Source: Fodinibacter sp038210185 (lineage in GTDB: Bacteria > Actinomycetota > Actinomycetes > Actinomycetales > Dermatophilaceae). From it: a DNA stretch of 53,698 nucleotides. The stretch spans positions 1-53,698 of the forward strand of contig JBBQWX010000010.1 in NCBI GenBank assembly GCA_038210185.1, written 5' to 3'. Positions 42,065 through 50,672 of the stretch are shown here, one piece after another. A program made the translations under genes and the position numbers. The notes beneath the pieces were generated by a model that saw nothing but the letters and a program-made list of their open reading frames with translations, was not told the DNA's origin and did not search any database. Numbering within the stretch: position 1 is the stretch's first letter; each line of letters begins with the position of its first letter.

Positions 42065-43191
42065 CCAAGCAGGTGGCCTCGCACTGGGGCGGCACCCGCA
42101 ACGGCACGATCGTCCACTGGTCACGCGGGATCGAGGCGAAGGGGCAGGTGCGCCACCAGTTCCACCACGTCATCGACATCGCGCCGACGGTGCTCGACGC
42201 CGCGGGGATCCCCCAACCGGACCGCGTGAACGGCGCGGAGCAGGACCCGTTGCACGGCGTGAGCATGCGCTACTCCTTCGACGAGGGTGAGGCGCCGGAC
42301 CGACACACGACCCAGTACTTCGAGATCGGCGGCAACCGGGGCATCTACTCGCAGGGCTGGACCGCCGTCACCAAGCACGCGACGCCCTGGATCGCCATGG
42401 CCGAGCTGCCAGACTTCGCCGACGACGTCTGGGAACTGTACGCCCCGGGTGACTGGACCCAGTGCGACGACCTGGCCCGGCAGCTGCCCGACAAGCTCAC
42501 CGAGCTGCAGGAGCTGTTCCTGTCCGAGGCCCGGCGGTACAACGTGCTGCCCCTGGACGACCGCCGCGTCGAGCGGTTCGACGCCACGATCGCCGGCCGT
42601 CCTCAGCTCGTGTCGGGCCGGTCCCAGCTGCTGTACGGCGGGATGACGCGGCTCACCGAGGCGACCGTGATCAGCACCAAGAACGTCTCGCACGCGGTGG
42701 CGGCGGATGTCGTCGTCCCCGAGGGCGGTGCGGCTGGAGTCATCGTGGCGCAGGGCGGGGCCTTCGGCGGGTGGAGCCTCTACGTGCGTGCCGACGGCGT
42801 GCCCGTGTACTGCTACAACCTGATGGGGCTGCAGCTCACCAAGGTCGCCGGCTCCCAGCCGCTGGCGCCCGGCCGCAGGCGGGTCGCCATGGTGTTCGAC
42901 TACGACGGCGGCGGCCCGGGTCGCGGTGGCGGCATCACCCTCACGGTCGACGGTCAGGCCGTCGCCGAGGGCCGGCTCGAGCGCACGGTGCCGTTGGTGT
43001 TCTCCCTCGACGAAACCTGCGACATCGGGCGGGACGGCGGTCTTCCGGTGAGTGACGACTATCGTTCCGAGGAGAGTGAGTTCACCGGCACTGTCGACTC
43101 GGTACTTCTCGAGATCTCCGATGGAGCGACCGACTTCACCCACCTGGTCGATCCGCAGTTGCGCCTCTCGGTGGCCCTGGCCCGCCAATGA
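42065..43191 (+). pseudogene. Arylsulfatase, 3' part
   Basis: Continues the split sulfatase in frame with QVASHWGGTRNGTIVHWSRG, HVIDIAPTVLDAAGI, then the C-terminal domain with WELYAPGDWTQCDDLA and a beta-sandwich end (GGITLTVDGQAVAEGRLERT). An ATG-less start (the reading opens at GTG 42058 within the IS end) means it is unlikely to be made alone. 133 bp to the next gene show only the fragment VEAAGVTAMALTDGLIVPFA, source unknown. Confidence 0.88.
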
Positions 43192-43324
43192 CCTGACGGC
43201 GACCCGGGCGGTCGGTCGGCTCCCTGCTGGTGGAGGCGGCCGGGGTGACCGCCATGGCGCTCACCGACGGGCTGATCGTCCCATTCGCCCGGCTCACCAC
43301 CGGTGACGAGGGGCCTGCTGCTGG

Positions 43325-44362
43325 TCACCGGCTGGGCGGCGGGATCTCGCCGGACCCCCGAACCACGAGGGTGGGCTCGTGCACCACGTGCCGCGGCGGT
43401 GCGGTGTTGCCGTCGATGCGGTCGAAGAGCAGGTCGGCCACGGTCTTTCCGATGCGTGCGACGTCCTGGCGGATGACGGTCAGGGGCGGGTCGAGCAGGT
43501 CGGCCAGGGGAAAGTCGTCGAACCCGACGAGGGCGACCTCACGCCGCAGCCCGCGCTCGGCCAACGCGCGAACCACTCCCGTGGAGAGGATGTTCCGCGC
43601 GGTGAAGACGGCCGTGGGCGGCTCGTCGAGGCCCAGCAGCGCGTGCATGACCTCGGTCGCCTCGTCGGTCGACCGGATGCCGGTCACGACCAGTCGCGGG
43701 TCGGGGCGCAGGCCGCGCTCTGTATACGCCTCGGTGAACCCGGCGAGCCGGCGGGCGGCCGTCGGGATGGTCGGCAGGTCGATCAGCGCCGCGATGCGGC
43801 GGTGCCCCTGGCCGAGCAGGTGCTCGGCGGCCAGCCGGCCACCGCGCTGGTTGTCGACGGTCACCGAGTCGACGTCGATCCCGCGGGGTGGGCGGTCGAC
43901 GAACACGGCAGGGGTGCCCGAACGGAGCTCGCTGACCAGGTAGTCCTGGCGCTCGCTGGCCGGCATGATCACCAGGCCGTCGACGCGCCGGGTGATGAGG
44001 TCGTGGACGAGCTCCTGCTCGCGGTCCGTGCCCTCGTCGAGGCTCGCCGCCAGCACCGCTGTGCCGTGGCGGCGCGCGGAGTCCTCCAGTGCGCGAAGGA
44101 GACTGGCCGAGAACGAGTTCGACAGGTCCTGCACCAGCGCGCCGATCAGCCCGGTGCGGGCGCCGGTGCGGCGCAGGTTGCTGGCGGCCAGGTTGGGCCG
44201 GTAGTCGAGCCGGTTGACCGCGGCCGTGACCCGCTCGCGGACGAACGGGGAGACCCCGGGCTCGTCGTTGACGACCCGTGACACCGTCTTCAGGCTGACG
44301 CCGGCCAGCGCCGCCACGTCGCGCATCGTGGCGCGGTTGCTCTGACCTGACAACGATGTCAC
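43325..44362 (-). CDS. LacI-family repressor of the sugar ABC operon
   Basis: The 345-residue regulator has the LacI headpiece MRDVAALAGVSLKTVSRVVND with hinge helix NLAASNLRRTGA, then a periplasmic-binding-like core (TGLIGALVQDLSNSFSASLLRAL, VDGLVIMPAS, VALVGFDDFPLADLLDPPLTVI). It is divergent from the sugar transporter and two palindromes lie between them. The start is uncertain: GTG 44362 or 44368, with a possible promoter TTGCGC-N18-TACACA giving a nearly leaderless message. One operator lies inside its first codons, so it likely represses itself. Confidence 0.9.
   Translation of the reverse strand: MTSLSGQSNRATMRDVAALAGVSLKTVSRVVNDEPGVSPFVRERVTAAVNRLDYRPNLAASNLRRTGARTGLIGALVQDLSNSFSASLLRALEDSARRHGTAVLAASLDEGTDREQELVHDLITRRVDGLVIMPASERQDYLVSELRSGTPAVFVDRPPRGIDVDSVTVDNQRGGRLAAEHLLGQGHRRIAALIDLPTIPTAARRLAGFTEAYTERGLRPDPRLVVTGIRSTDEATEVMHALLGLDEPPTAVFTARNILSTGVVRALAERGLRREVALVGFDDFPLADLLDPPLTVIRQDVARIGKTVADLLFDRIDGNTAPPRHVVHEPTLVVRGSGEIPPPSR
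44348..44361. promoter_or_regulatory. LacI operator 2 (near-palindrome)
   Basis: tgacaacgatgtca differs from operator 1 at one base (t for a at the centre of the right half). It covers the start of the lacI-type gene. Confidence 0.72.
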
Positions 44363-44390
44363 TTTCACATCACGATGTGTAGACCATGGG

Positions 44391-44419
44391 TTGACCCGAG
44401 CGCAAGTACCCGCTAGACA
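44391..44419 (+). promoter_or_regulatory. Promoter of the sugar ABC operon
   Basis: TTGACC (44391-44396), 17-bp spacer, TAGACA (44414-44419). The predicted transcription start falls on operator 1. Confidence 0.65.
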
Positions 44420-44425
44420 AGCGTG

Positions 44426-44439
44426 TGACAACGTTGTCA
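44426..44439. promoter_or_regulatory. LacI operator 1 (perfect palindrome)
   Basis: tgacaacgttgtca is a perfect 14-bp palindrome with a central CG, the form bound by LacI-family dimers. It covers the likely transcription start of the sugar operon. Its centre is 78 bp from operator 2. Confidence 0.82.
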
Positions 44440-44483
44440 CAACGGGGTCGGCCCAGTACAGCACTCAAAGGAGAGTTCTCCCC

Positions 44484-45596
44484 ATGCAGATCCGTCACGT
44501 TTCGTCCTCGCGCACGGCGCGCAGGGTGCTCGCGTCCGTCGGCATCGTCGGCCTCGCGCTCGGCGCCGCAGCTTGTGGTTCCGACGACAGCGGCTCCAGC
44601 GACGCCGGCTCCGGTGGCACCGAGAAGATCGGCGTCGCGCTCATCACCAAGGACTCGTCGAACCCGTTCTTCGTCGCCATGCAGAACGGCGCCAAGGCCG
44701 ATGCCGCGAAGAACAACGTCGAGCTCACCGTCGCCTCCGGCAAGCAGGAGGGTGACGACGCGGGCCAGATCGCCGCGATCGAGCAGGCCGTCGTCCGTGG
44801 GGACAAGGGCATCCTGATCACCCCGATGTCGACCGGTGTCAACGACGCCATCAAGAAGGCGCGCGACGCCGGCCTCTTCGTCATCGCCCTCGACACCCCG
44901 CCCGACCCGCCGGAGACGGTGGACATCACCTTTGCCACCAACAACCGCGAGGCGGGCAACCTCATCGGCAAGTGGGCCGCCACCACGCTCGACGGCAAGC
45001 CCGCCACCATCGCCCTGATCGACCTGTTCAACGACAAGATCGTCTCCGTCGACTACGACCGTGACCAGGGCTTCCTCGAGGGCATGGGCATCGACGTGGC
45101 CGACCCGAAGAAGAACGGCGACGAGGCCAAGACGGGCAAGTACACCGGCGGCAAGGGCGGCGACTACACGATCGTCTGCAACGAGCCGGGCAACGGCGAG
45201 GAGGGCGGCGGCCGCACGGGCATGGAGACCTGCCTGAGCAAGAGCGACGGCATCAACGTGGTCTACACGATCAACGAGCCGACCGCGGTCGGCGCCGCGG
45301 CGGCGCTGAAGGCCGCAGGCATCACCGACGCGCTCGTCGTCTCGGTCGACGGTGGCTGCGCCGGCGTCAACTCCGTCAAGGACGGGACGATCGGCGCCAC
45401 CGCTCAGCAGTACCCGCTGAAGATGGCCACCCTCGGCATGGAGGCCATCGCCAAGATCGCCCGTGGTGGCGAGAAGCCGACGACCTCCGACGGTCTCGAC
45501 TTCTTCAACACCGGTGTCGCGCTCGTCAGCGACAAGCCGGCGGCCGGCGTCGACAGCATCACCTCCGACGCTGCGTCGAAGATCTGCTGGGGCTGA
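44484..45596 (+). CDS. frcB: Sugar-binding lipoprotein (fructose-type ABC transporter)
   Basis: The 370-residue protein is the external binding component. The signal ends in the lipobox LGAAAC with a Gly/Ser/Asp linker. The pentose/hexose-binding fold is seen in VALITKDSSNPFFVAMQNGAKADA, GILITPMSTGVNDAIKKARDAG, VIALDTPPDPP and ALVVSVDGGCAGVNSVKDG. The block with ALDTPPDPP and NREAGNLIGKWAA recalls FrcB fructose binders, so the sugar is probably fructose or a related ketose. ATG 44484 follows aaaggag. Confidence 0.85.
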   Translation: MQIRHVSSSRTARRVLASVGIVGLALGAAACGSDDSGSSDAGSGGTEKIGVALITKDSSNPFFVAMQNGAKADAAKNNVELTVASGKQEGDDAGQIAAIEQAVVRGDKGILITPMSTGVNDAIKKARDAGLFVIALDTPPDPPETVDITFATNNREAGNLIGKWAATTLDGKPATIALIDLFNDKIVSVDYDRDQGFLEGMGIDVADPKKNGDEAKTGKYTGGKGGDYTIVCNEPGNGEEGGGRTGMETCLSKSDGINVVYTINEPTAVGAAAALKAAGITDALVVSVDGGCAGVNSVKDGTIGATAQQYPLKMATLGMEAIAKIARGGEKPTTSDGLDFFNTGVALVSDKPAAGVDSITSDAASKICWG

Positions 45597-45602
45597 CCCC
45601 GG

Positions 45603-46625
45603 ATGTTGTCGTCCACATCCGCTGCCGCCGCCGAGTTCGCTCGGCGGCGGCAGAGCCCCGTCCAGAGGATCCAGAACCAGCTGCACGGTCACCCGTGGTT
45701 GAGCCCGCTCTTCCTGCTGGTGATCACGTTCGTGATCTTCTCGATCCTCAACCCCCGGTTCGCCTCGCCCAACGCCCAGTCGCTGCTGCTCCAGCAGGTG
45801 GCGGTCGTCGCGTGTCTCGCGATCGGTCAGACCCTGATCATCCTGACGGCCGGCATCGACCTGTCGGTCGGCGCCATCACCATCCTCGCGATGATGATCA
45901 TGGCCAGCCTCGCCGCCAACAACGGTGTGCCCGGCTGGCTGGCGATCCTCATCGGGATCGGGCTCGCGGTGGCTGGTGGGTTCCTCAACGGTTTCCTGGT
46001 GACCCGGGTCGGCCTCCCGCCGTTCATCGTGACGTTGGGAACGCTGTCGATCTTCACCGCGGTCGCGCTGCTGTACTCCGGCGGCTCGAGCATCCAGAAC
46101 AACCGGCTCCCGGCGATCATCAACTGGACCGGTGAGACGTTCAAGATCGGCAAGTTCAACATCACCGTGGGCGTGATCATGGTGCTGCTGCTCTACTGCA
46201 TCGTCGGGTTCGCGCTCACCCAGACCGCTTGGGGCCGCCACATCTTCGCCGTCGGTGACGACATCGAGTCGGCCCGCCTGTCGGGTGTCGCGAGCAAGCG
46301 CATCCTGCTCAGCGTCTACACCGTGGCCGGCCTGATCTACGGCTTCGCGGCCTGGATCCAGATCGGGCGCGCCGGCTCGGCGACGGCGAACGGCATCCCC
46401 GACGCCAACCTCGACAGCATCACCGCTGTCGTCATCGGCGGCACGAGCCTGTTCGGTGGCCGCGGCGGACTGATCGGCAGCCTCCTCGGTGCCCTCATCG
46501 TCGGCTCGTTCACCCTGGGTCTCTCGCTCGCGGGCGTCGACCAGCAGTGGCGGCTCTTCGCGATCGGTGTGCTCGTCATCGTCGCCGTCTCGGTCGACCA
46601 GTGGATCCGGAAGGTGAAGGCGTGA
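45603..46625 (+). CDS. frcC: Sugar ABC transporter permease (RbsC/FrcC type)
   Basis: The 340-residue permease has about eight to ten helices with SPLFLLVITFVIFSILNPRF, IGQTLIILTAGIDLSVGAI (the conserved GIDLSVG), GLPPFIVTLGTLSIF and DSITAVVIGGTSLFGGRGGLIGSLLGALIVG, all standard for ribose/fructose-type permeases. It starts 6 bases after the binding-protein stop. It should work with one double or two single ATPase domains. Confidence 0.9.
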   Translation: MLSSTSAAAAEFARRRQSPVQRIQNQLHGHPWLSPLFLLVITFVIFSILNPRFASPNAQSLLLQQVAVVACLAIGQTLIILTAGIDLSVGAITILAMMIMASLAANNGVPGWLAILIGIGLAVAGGFLNGFLVTRVGLPPFIVTLGTLSIFTAVALLYSGGSSIQNNRLPAIINWTGETFKIGKFNITVGVIMVLLLYCIVGFALTQTAWGRHIFAVGDDIESARLSGVASKRILLSVYTVAGLIYGFAAWIQIGRAGSATANGIPDANLDSITAVVIGGTSLFGGRGGLIGSLLGALIVGSFTLGLSLAGVDQQWRLFAIGVLVIVAVSVDQWIRKVKA

Positions 46626-46645
46626 ACATCACCCCAGAAAGTTCG

Positions 46646-46695
46646 CCCACGCAGAGCGTGGGACCCGCGCTCCTTCGGCCCATGCAGAGCATGGG
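46646..46695 (+). repeat. Two tandem hairpins with compensatory base changes
   Basis: cccacgcagagcgtggg (46646-46662) and cccatgcagagcatggg (46679-46695) are copies at a 33-bp step, both followed by acccg. The single difference in each stem, C to T on one side and G to A on the other, keeps the pairing. They lie in the 100-bp gap between the permease and the ATPase gene. Confidence 0.85.
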
Positions 46696-46725
46696 ACCCG
46701 GCTCCGATACTTCCCGGGGGCCCCG

Positions 46726-47556
46726 ATGAGCACCATGGAGAAGCTTCCGCTGGCGATCGACCACATCCCCGACTCCAAGCACGCGGTGTACGACGCGGAG
46801 CCGATCCTCTCGGCGCGCGACCTCGTCATCACCTTCGGCCGGGTCATCGGGCTCGACGGCGTCAACCTCGACCTCTACCGGGGCGAGGTGCTCGCGGTCA
46901 TCGGAGACAACGGCGCCGGCAAGTCCACGCTGATCAAGTGCCTCACGGGCGCTTACCAGCAGGACTCCGGCGAGGTCTACCTCGACGGCCAGCCGGTGAG
47001 CTTCAAGCGTCCGCAGGACGCCCGTGAGAACGGCATCGAGACGGTCTACCAGCAGCTCGCCGTCATCCCGGCGCTCGACATCGCGAGCAACCTCTACCTC
47101 GCCCGCGAGGAGCGCCGCCCGGGCCCGCTCGGGTCGGTGCTGCGGATGCTCGACAAGAAGGGCATGAAGCAACGCGCCGGGGATGCCGTGCAGAAGCTCG
47201 GCATCCAGACGATCCAGAACAAGGGTCAGGCCGTGGAGACGCTGTCCGGTGGCCACCGCCAGGCCGACGCCGAGGCGCGGGCTGCGGCCTTCGGGAGCAA
47301 GGTCGTCGTCCTCGACGAGCCGACCGCGGCGCTGGGGGTCAAGGAGTCGGGCATGGTGCTCGACATGGTCAAGCAGCTGCGCGACAGCGGCCTGGCCATC
47401 ATCCTGATCAGCCACAACATGCCGCACGTGTGGGAGGTCGCCGACCGCATCCACATCCAGCGGCTCGGTGGCTGCGCGGGGGTCATCACCCCGCAGTCGC
47501 ACGACATGGGCGAGGGTGTGGCCGTCATGACCGGCGCGAAGACGCTCCCGTCATGA
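46726..47556 (+). CDS. frcA: Sugar ABC transporter ATP-binding protein (signature altered)
   Basis: The 276-residue protein is a single nucleotide-binding domain, as in FrcA, rather than the double RbsA form. Walker A is GDNGAGKST, Q-loop YQQLAVIPALD, Walker B VVVLDEPTAAL and H-loop LISHNMPHVWEVADRI. The ABC signature reads LSGGHRQADAEARAAAFG where LSGGQRQAVAVARAAAFG is expected: three changes, Q to H and two V to D/E. These could weaken ATP hydrolysis or be errors. It completes the operon and is followed by a terminator. Confidence 0.88.
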   Translation: MSTMEKLPLAIDHIPDSKHAVYDAEPILSARDLVITFGRVIGLDGVNLDLYRGEVLAVIGDNGAGKSTLIKCLTGAYQQDSGEVYLDGQPVSFKRPQDARENGIETVYQQLAVIPALDIASNLYLAREERRPGPLGSVLRMLDKKGMKQRAGDAVQKLGIQTIQNKGQAVETLSGGHRQADAEARAAAFGSKVVVLDEPTAALGVKESGMVLDMVKQLRDSGLAIILISHNMPHVWEVADRIHIQRLGGCAGVITPQSHDMGEGVAVMTGAKTLPS

Positions 47557-47589
47557 CCGGCCACGGGCAGCCCGCACCCCTCTAGACGC

Positions 47590-47628
47590 GGGCCGCCGCA
47601 CCTGACGGACGACCAGGTGCGGCGGCCC
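47590..47628 (+). terminator. Terminator of the sugar ABC operon
   Basis: Perfect 15-bp stem (gggccgccgcacctg, 47590-47604, with 47614-47628) and a 9-nt loop, 33 bp after the ATPase stop. The strongest hairpin in this part of the window. Confidence 0.88.
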
Positions 47629-47721
47629 GTCATCACAACGGCCTCCTGTCCATCGCGGCAGTCCGACCCGATCGGCCGGCCGCGCCGCTTCTCCCCACCA
47701 CACCCCCGAACCGGAGAACCC

Positions 47722-48120
47722 ATGACGATCGTCGTCGGCTACATCCCCCGCCCCGAGGGCCTCGCGGCGGTCGACGCCGCCATCGTCGAAGCGGAACGGC
47801 GCGGAGAGCGCCTCGTGGTGGTGAACACCGGCCACCACGGGGACAGCACCGACCCCAGCTATGCCGCGCCCCAGGACCTCGACGCGCTCGACGCGCAGCT
47901 CACCGCTCGCGGCCTCGACCACGAGATCCGCCAGCCCAACCGGGGGCGGGCACCCGCCGACGAGCTGCTCGATGCGGCCGACGACGTGGGCGCCACGCTG
48001 CTCGTGATCGGGCTGCGGCGGCGCAACCCGCTCGGCAAGCTCATCACCGGGTCGACCGCGCAGCAGGTGCTGCTCGACGCGGCGTGCGACGTGCTCGCCG
48101 TCAAGACGCCCGGCGGCTGA
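47722..48120 (+). CDS. Universal stress protein family (UspA)
   Basis: The 132-residue protein has one Usp domain: VVGYIPRPEGLAAVDAAIVEA with the first strand, and the nucleotide-binding end LLVIGLRRRNPLGKLITGSTAQQVLLDAACDVLAVK, containing the GSTAQQVL part of the G-2x-G-9x-G-S/T motif that binds ATP. Such proteins help survival in dormancy or low oxygen. ATG 47722 follows ccggag. It stands alone after the sugar operon. Confidence 0.88.
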   Translation: MTIVVGYIPRPEGLAAVDAAIVEAERRGERLVVVNTGHHGDSTDPSYAAPQDLDALDAQLTARGLDHEIRQPNRGRAPADELLDAADDVGATLLVIGLRRRNPLGKLITGSTAQQVLLDAACDVLAVKTPGG

Positions 48121-48359
48121 CCTGCGCAGGCACCGGCCTGCGGGCAGGGACGGAGACCGGAGCCCGTCCCACCCGGGAGACGGTCGCCCTCGTGACGAGC
48201 GCGCGCCGCGGCAGCGTGCTATTTTCGCTGTCGGTTGCAGCATCGGGCTCTCCTCGCAGGTCGAACACCAACGCGCCACAGGGGGGCTGGAGTTCGCATC
48301 CACGGTCGGTGCGACGTGTGCCGGCAGCGGGCTACCCACAGAAGAGAGTTCCCCCCGAT
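48121..48359 (+). other. Leader region of the cold-shock gene
   Basis: 239 bp without a gene. An AT-richer stretch gtgctattttcgctg (48217-48231) may hold the promoter, which would give a leader of about 120 nt; long structured leaders are usual for cold-shock genes. gaagagag (48341-48348) is the ribosome site. Confidence 0.4.
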
Positions 48360-48563
48360 ATGGCACAGGGCACCGTGAAGTGGTTCAACGCTGAGAAGGG
48401 TTTCGGTTTCATCGCCCAGGACGGCGGCGGACCCGACGTGTTCGTTCACTACTCCGCCATCGACGTCCAGGGCTACCGGTCCCTGGAAGAGGCCCAGCGG
48501 GTCGAGTTCGAGGTCACGCAGGGCCCCAAGGGACCGCAGGCCGACCAGGTCCACCCCATCTGA
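48360..48563 (+). CDS. cspA: Cold-shock protein (CspA family)
   Basis: The 67-residue protein is a single OB-fold RNA chaperone. It starts MAQGTVKWFNAEKGFGFIAQ and has the RNP1 KGFGFI and RNP2 VFVHYSAI motifs, with GPQADQV near the end. It melts RNA structure at low temperature. ATG 48360 is fixed by the family start. A bidirectional terminator follows. Confidence 0.96.
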   Translation: MAQGTVKWFNAEKGFGFIAQDGGGPDVFVHYSAIDVQGYRSLEEAQRVEFEVTQGPKGPQADQVHPI

Positions 48564-48586
48564 CCCGGGTCCCCCGAGTCCTCGCC

Positions 48587-48619
48587 GAAGGCCCCGTCCG
48601 GTGTCCGGGTGGGGCCTTC
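48587..48619. terminator. Bidirectional terminator between csp and the PBP gene
   Basis: gaaggcccc (48587-48595) pairs with ggggccttc (48611-48619) across a 15-nt loop; it lies 23 bp after the csp stop and 10 bp from the convergent PBP gene end. Confidence 0.82.
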
Positions 48620-48629
48620 CGCCTGCCGG

Positions 48630-50525
48630 TCAGTTGGCGGACAGGGTGGTGAGGAATGCCTTCGCGATGGGTGCTGCGACCGTACCGCCGCTCTTGCCCT
48701 CCTCGACGAGCACCGCGAACGCGAGGTCGCCCTGGTAGCCGGTGAACCACACGCGAGGAGGAACGTCCGGGTCGCTGCCGTGCTCGGCCGAGCCCGTCTT
48801 CCCGCGCACCGGGCCGCCGGGGGCGCCGCGCACGGCGGTGCCCGTGCCTGACGACACGACCGAGGCCATCATCGATCGCAGCTGGGCCACAGCACGGCCG
48901 TCGAGTGCGACAGGCCGTGGCGCGGGGTCGGCAGGGTCCTCGACCAGCACCGGCGGCACGAACGTGCCGCGCCCGACGCTGGCCGACATCACCGCCAGCG
49001 ACACCGGGGAGACCTCGACCCGGCCCTGGCCGATCGCGGAGGCCGCGGTGTCGGTGCCGCCGGTGGTCGTCGGCACGCTGCCGTCGAAGGTGCCGGAGAC
49101 CCCGATCGTGTCGCCCCAGCCGGCGCCGATCCCGAGGGCCCTCGCCGCTGTCGTGAGGTCGTCGTCGGCCAGGCCGCCGGCCAGCCCGACGAACGCGGTG
49201 TTGCACGAGGCGGTGAAGTTCTGGAAGAAGGTGGGCGAGCCGCTGATCGACTCCCCGGCGAAGTTGGTGAACTGCCGACCGTCGACCGTCACCGACGTCG
49301 GGCAGGGCACCTTAGCTGCCGGGGTGGTGATGCCCCGGGTCAGGTAGGCGTAGCTCGTCGCGACCTTGAACGTCGACCCCGGCGGGTAGCGCCCGGTGAG
49401 GGCCCGGTCGAACCCGCTGGTCGGGCTGTTGGCCGACGCCACCACCTGCCCGCTCGGCACGTCGATCGCGACGAGGGCACCCGGCACGGCCAGGTCGGCG
49501 TCGGCAAGGGCCTTCTCGGCGGCGTCCTGCACCCGCAGGTCGAGGGTGGTCTCCACGTCCGCACCGTCGTTCGGCGCCTTCTCGAACAGCGTCGTGCCCC
49601 CTTCGCCGCTCGCGGTGACCCGGATGCCGACCGTGCCCGCCAGCCGCCGGTCGTACTGCGCCTGCAGGCCGCTGCGCCCCGCGCGGTCACCGGCGACGTA
49701 CCGGTCACCGCTGTTCTGAACCATCTCGGCGGTCACCTCGCCGAAGCTGCCGAGAAGTGGCTGCGCGAAGGTGCGGGTGCGGCCGAGTGGTTGCTCGGAC
49801 GTCGGCGCGATCACGCCCTCGAGGTCCTCGATGCGGGCCTGCCGCGGCTCCCAGTCGGAGTCGCGGTACGTGATCACCGCGATGGGCGCCTTCGAGCCGG
49901 ACGCCGTGGCCTTGGCGAGGGCCTGCGTCAACGAGCCCTTCGTGGCCCCGACGACGGTCTCCAGCTCGGCGGCGGACTCGGGCGTGGCGTTGACGGGGTC
50001 GAGCTGCACCGCGTGCACCGTGCCGAGCGGCATCAGCGGGTCGCCGTCGCGGTCGAGCAGATCACCGCGCCTGCCGCTCGTGCGCTGCAGGTCGAACGTC
50101 CCGTCGGCAGCGAGGTCGGGGTGCCATGGTGACCCCTGCGCCGGTGTCGCCACCAGCCAGCGATCCCCGACTTTGTCGGCGCGCACCGGCACGGCATACG
50201 ACCAGGGCACGTCACCGGGCAGGGTCCACGTCACCGACAGCGTGCTGGTGGCGCTACCCCCCTCGCGCTCGACGTCGCCGGCCGTCACGGTCACCTTCGC
50301 GTCGCCCAGGCCCTTGACGGCCGGAGCGAAGGTCGCCTTGGTGGCCTCGTCGGCGAACGGCACGTCCGTCAGGTCCTTGGCGGCCCAGGCTGACGCGTAG
50401 GCCGTGACGGCGGCCTGGGCCGCGGCGTCGCTGTCGGCCTCACGCTGGCGCCACCACAGGGCTCCGCCGATGCCCACGGCGAGCACCAGGACGGCGGAGA
50501 CGACCAATGCGATACGAGATCTCAT
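48630..50525 (-). CDS. Class B penicillin-binding protein (transpeptidase)
   Basis: The 631-residue protein crosslinks peptidoglycan outside the cell. One N-terminal membrane helix (IALVVSAVLVLAVGIGGALWW) is followed by an NTF2-like (MecA_N) domain of about 120 residues, a dimerisation domain, and the transpeptidase with STFK (Ser384 to Lys387), SCN in ASCNTAF and KTG in GKTGSAEHG. It resembles the MecA_N-containing PBPs of actinobacteria. Divergent from the LCP gene, with 147 bp between, both acting on the cell wall. Confidence 0.93.
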   Translation of the reverse strand: MRSRIALVVSAVLVLAVGIGGALWWRQREADSDAAAQAAVTAYASAWAAKDLTDVPFADEATKATFAPAVKGLGDAKVTVTAGDVEREGGSATSTLSVTWTLPGDVPWSYAVPVRADKVGDRWLVATPAQGSPWHPDLAADGTFDLQRTSGRRGDLLDRDGDPLMPLGTVHAVQLDPVNATPESAAELETVVGATKGSLTQALAKATASGSKAPIAVITYRDSDWEPRQARIEDLEGVIAPTSEQPLGRTRTFAQPLLGSFGEVTAEMVQNSGDRYVAGDRAGRSGLQAQYDRRLAGTVGIRVTASGEGGTTLFEKAPNDGADVETTLDLRVQDAAEKALADADLAVPGALVAIDVPSGQVVASANSPTSGFDRALTGRYPPGSTFKVATSYAYLTRGITTPAAKVPCPTSVTVDGRQFTNFAGESISGSPTFFQNFTASCNTAFVGLAGGLADDDLTTAARALGIGAGWGDTIGVSGTFDGSVPTTTGGTDTAASAIGQGRVEVSPVSLAVMSASVGRGTFVPPVLVEDPADPAPRPVALDGRAVAQLRSMMASVVSSGTGTAVRGAPGGPVRGKTGSAEHGSDPDVPPRVWFTGYQGDLAFAVLVEEGKSGGTVAAPIAKAFLTTLSAN

Positions 50526-50672
50526 GGGCCCCAGTCAACTACGAGAAGGTCCACCCAGCGTTGTCTCAGTTGGCCCTCGTAGACTTGCGCCGTCGTGCGC
50601 GCCCTCTGACGCACGGACCTGCCCGGGCGAGCACTCGCTGACGCGGCAGGTATCGCCGGAGATGGAGCCGCG

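Noticed and set aside
43230..43330. Fragment VEAAGVTAMALTDGLIVPFA as a separate gene
   Set aside because: Too short, no start with a ribosome site, and no family I can name; left as unexplained sequence after the sulfatase.
44370..46241. 623-codon minus-strand frame over the sugar transporter genes
   Set aside because: Shadow of frcB and frcC; the genuine proteins have a lipobox and permease motifs on the plus strand.
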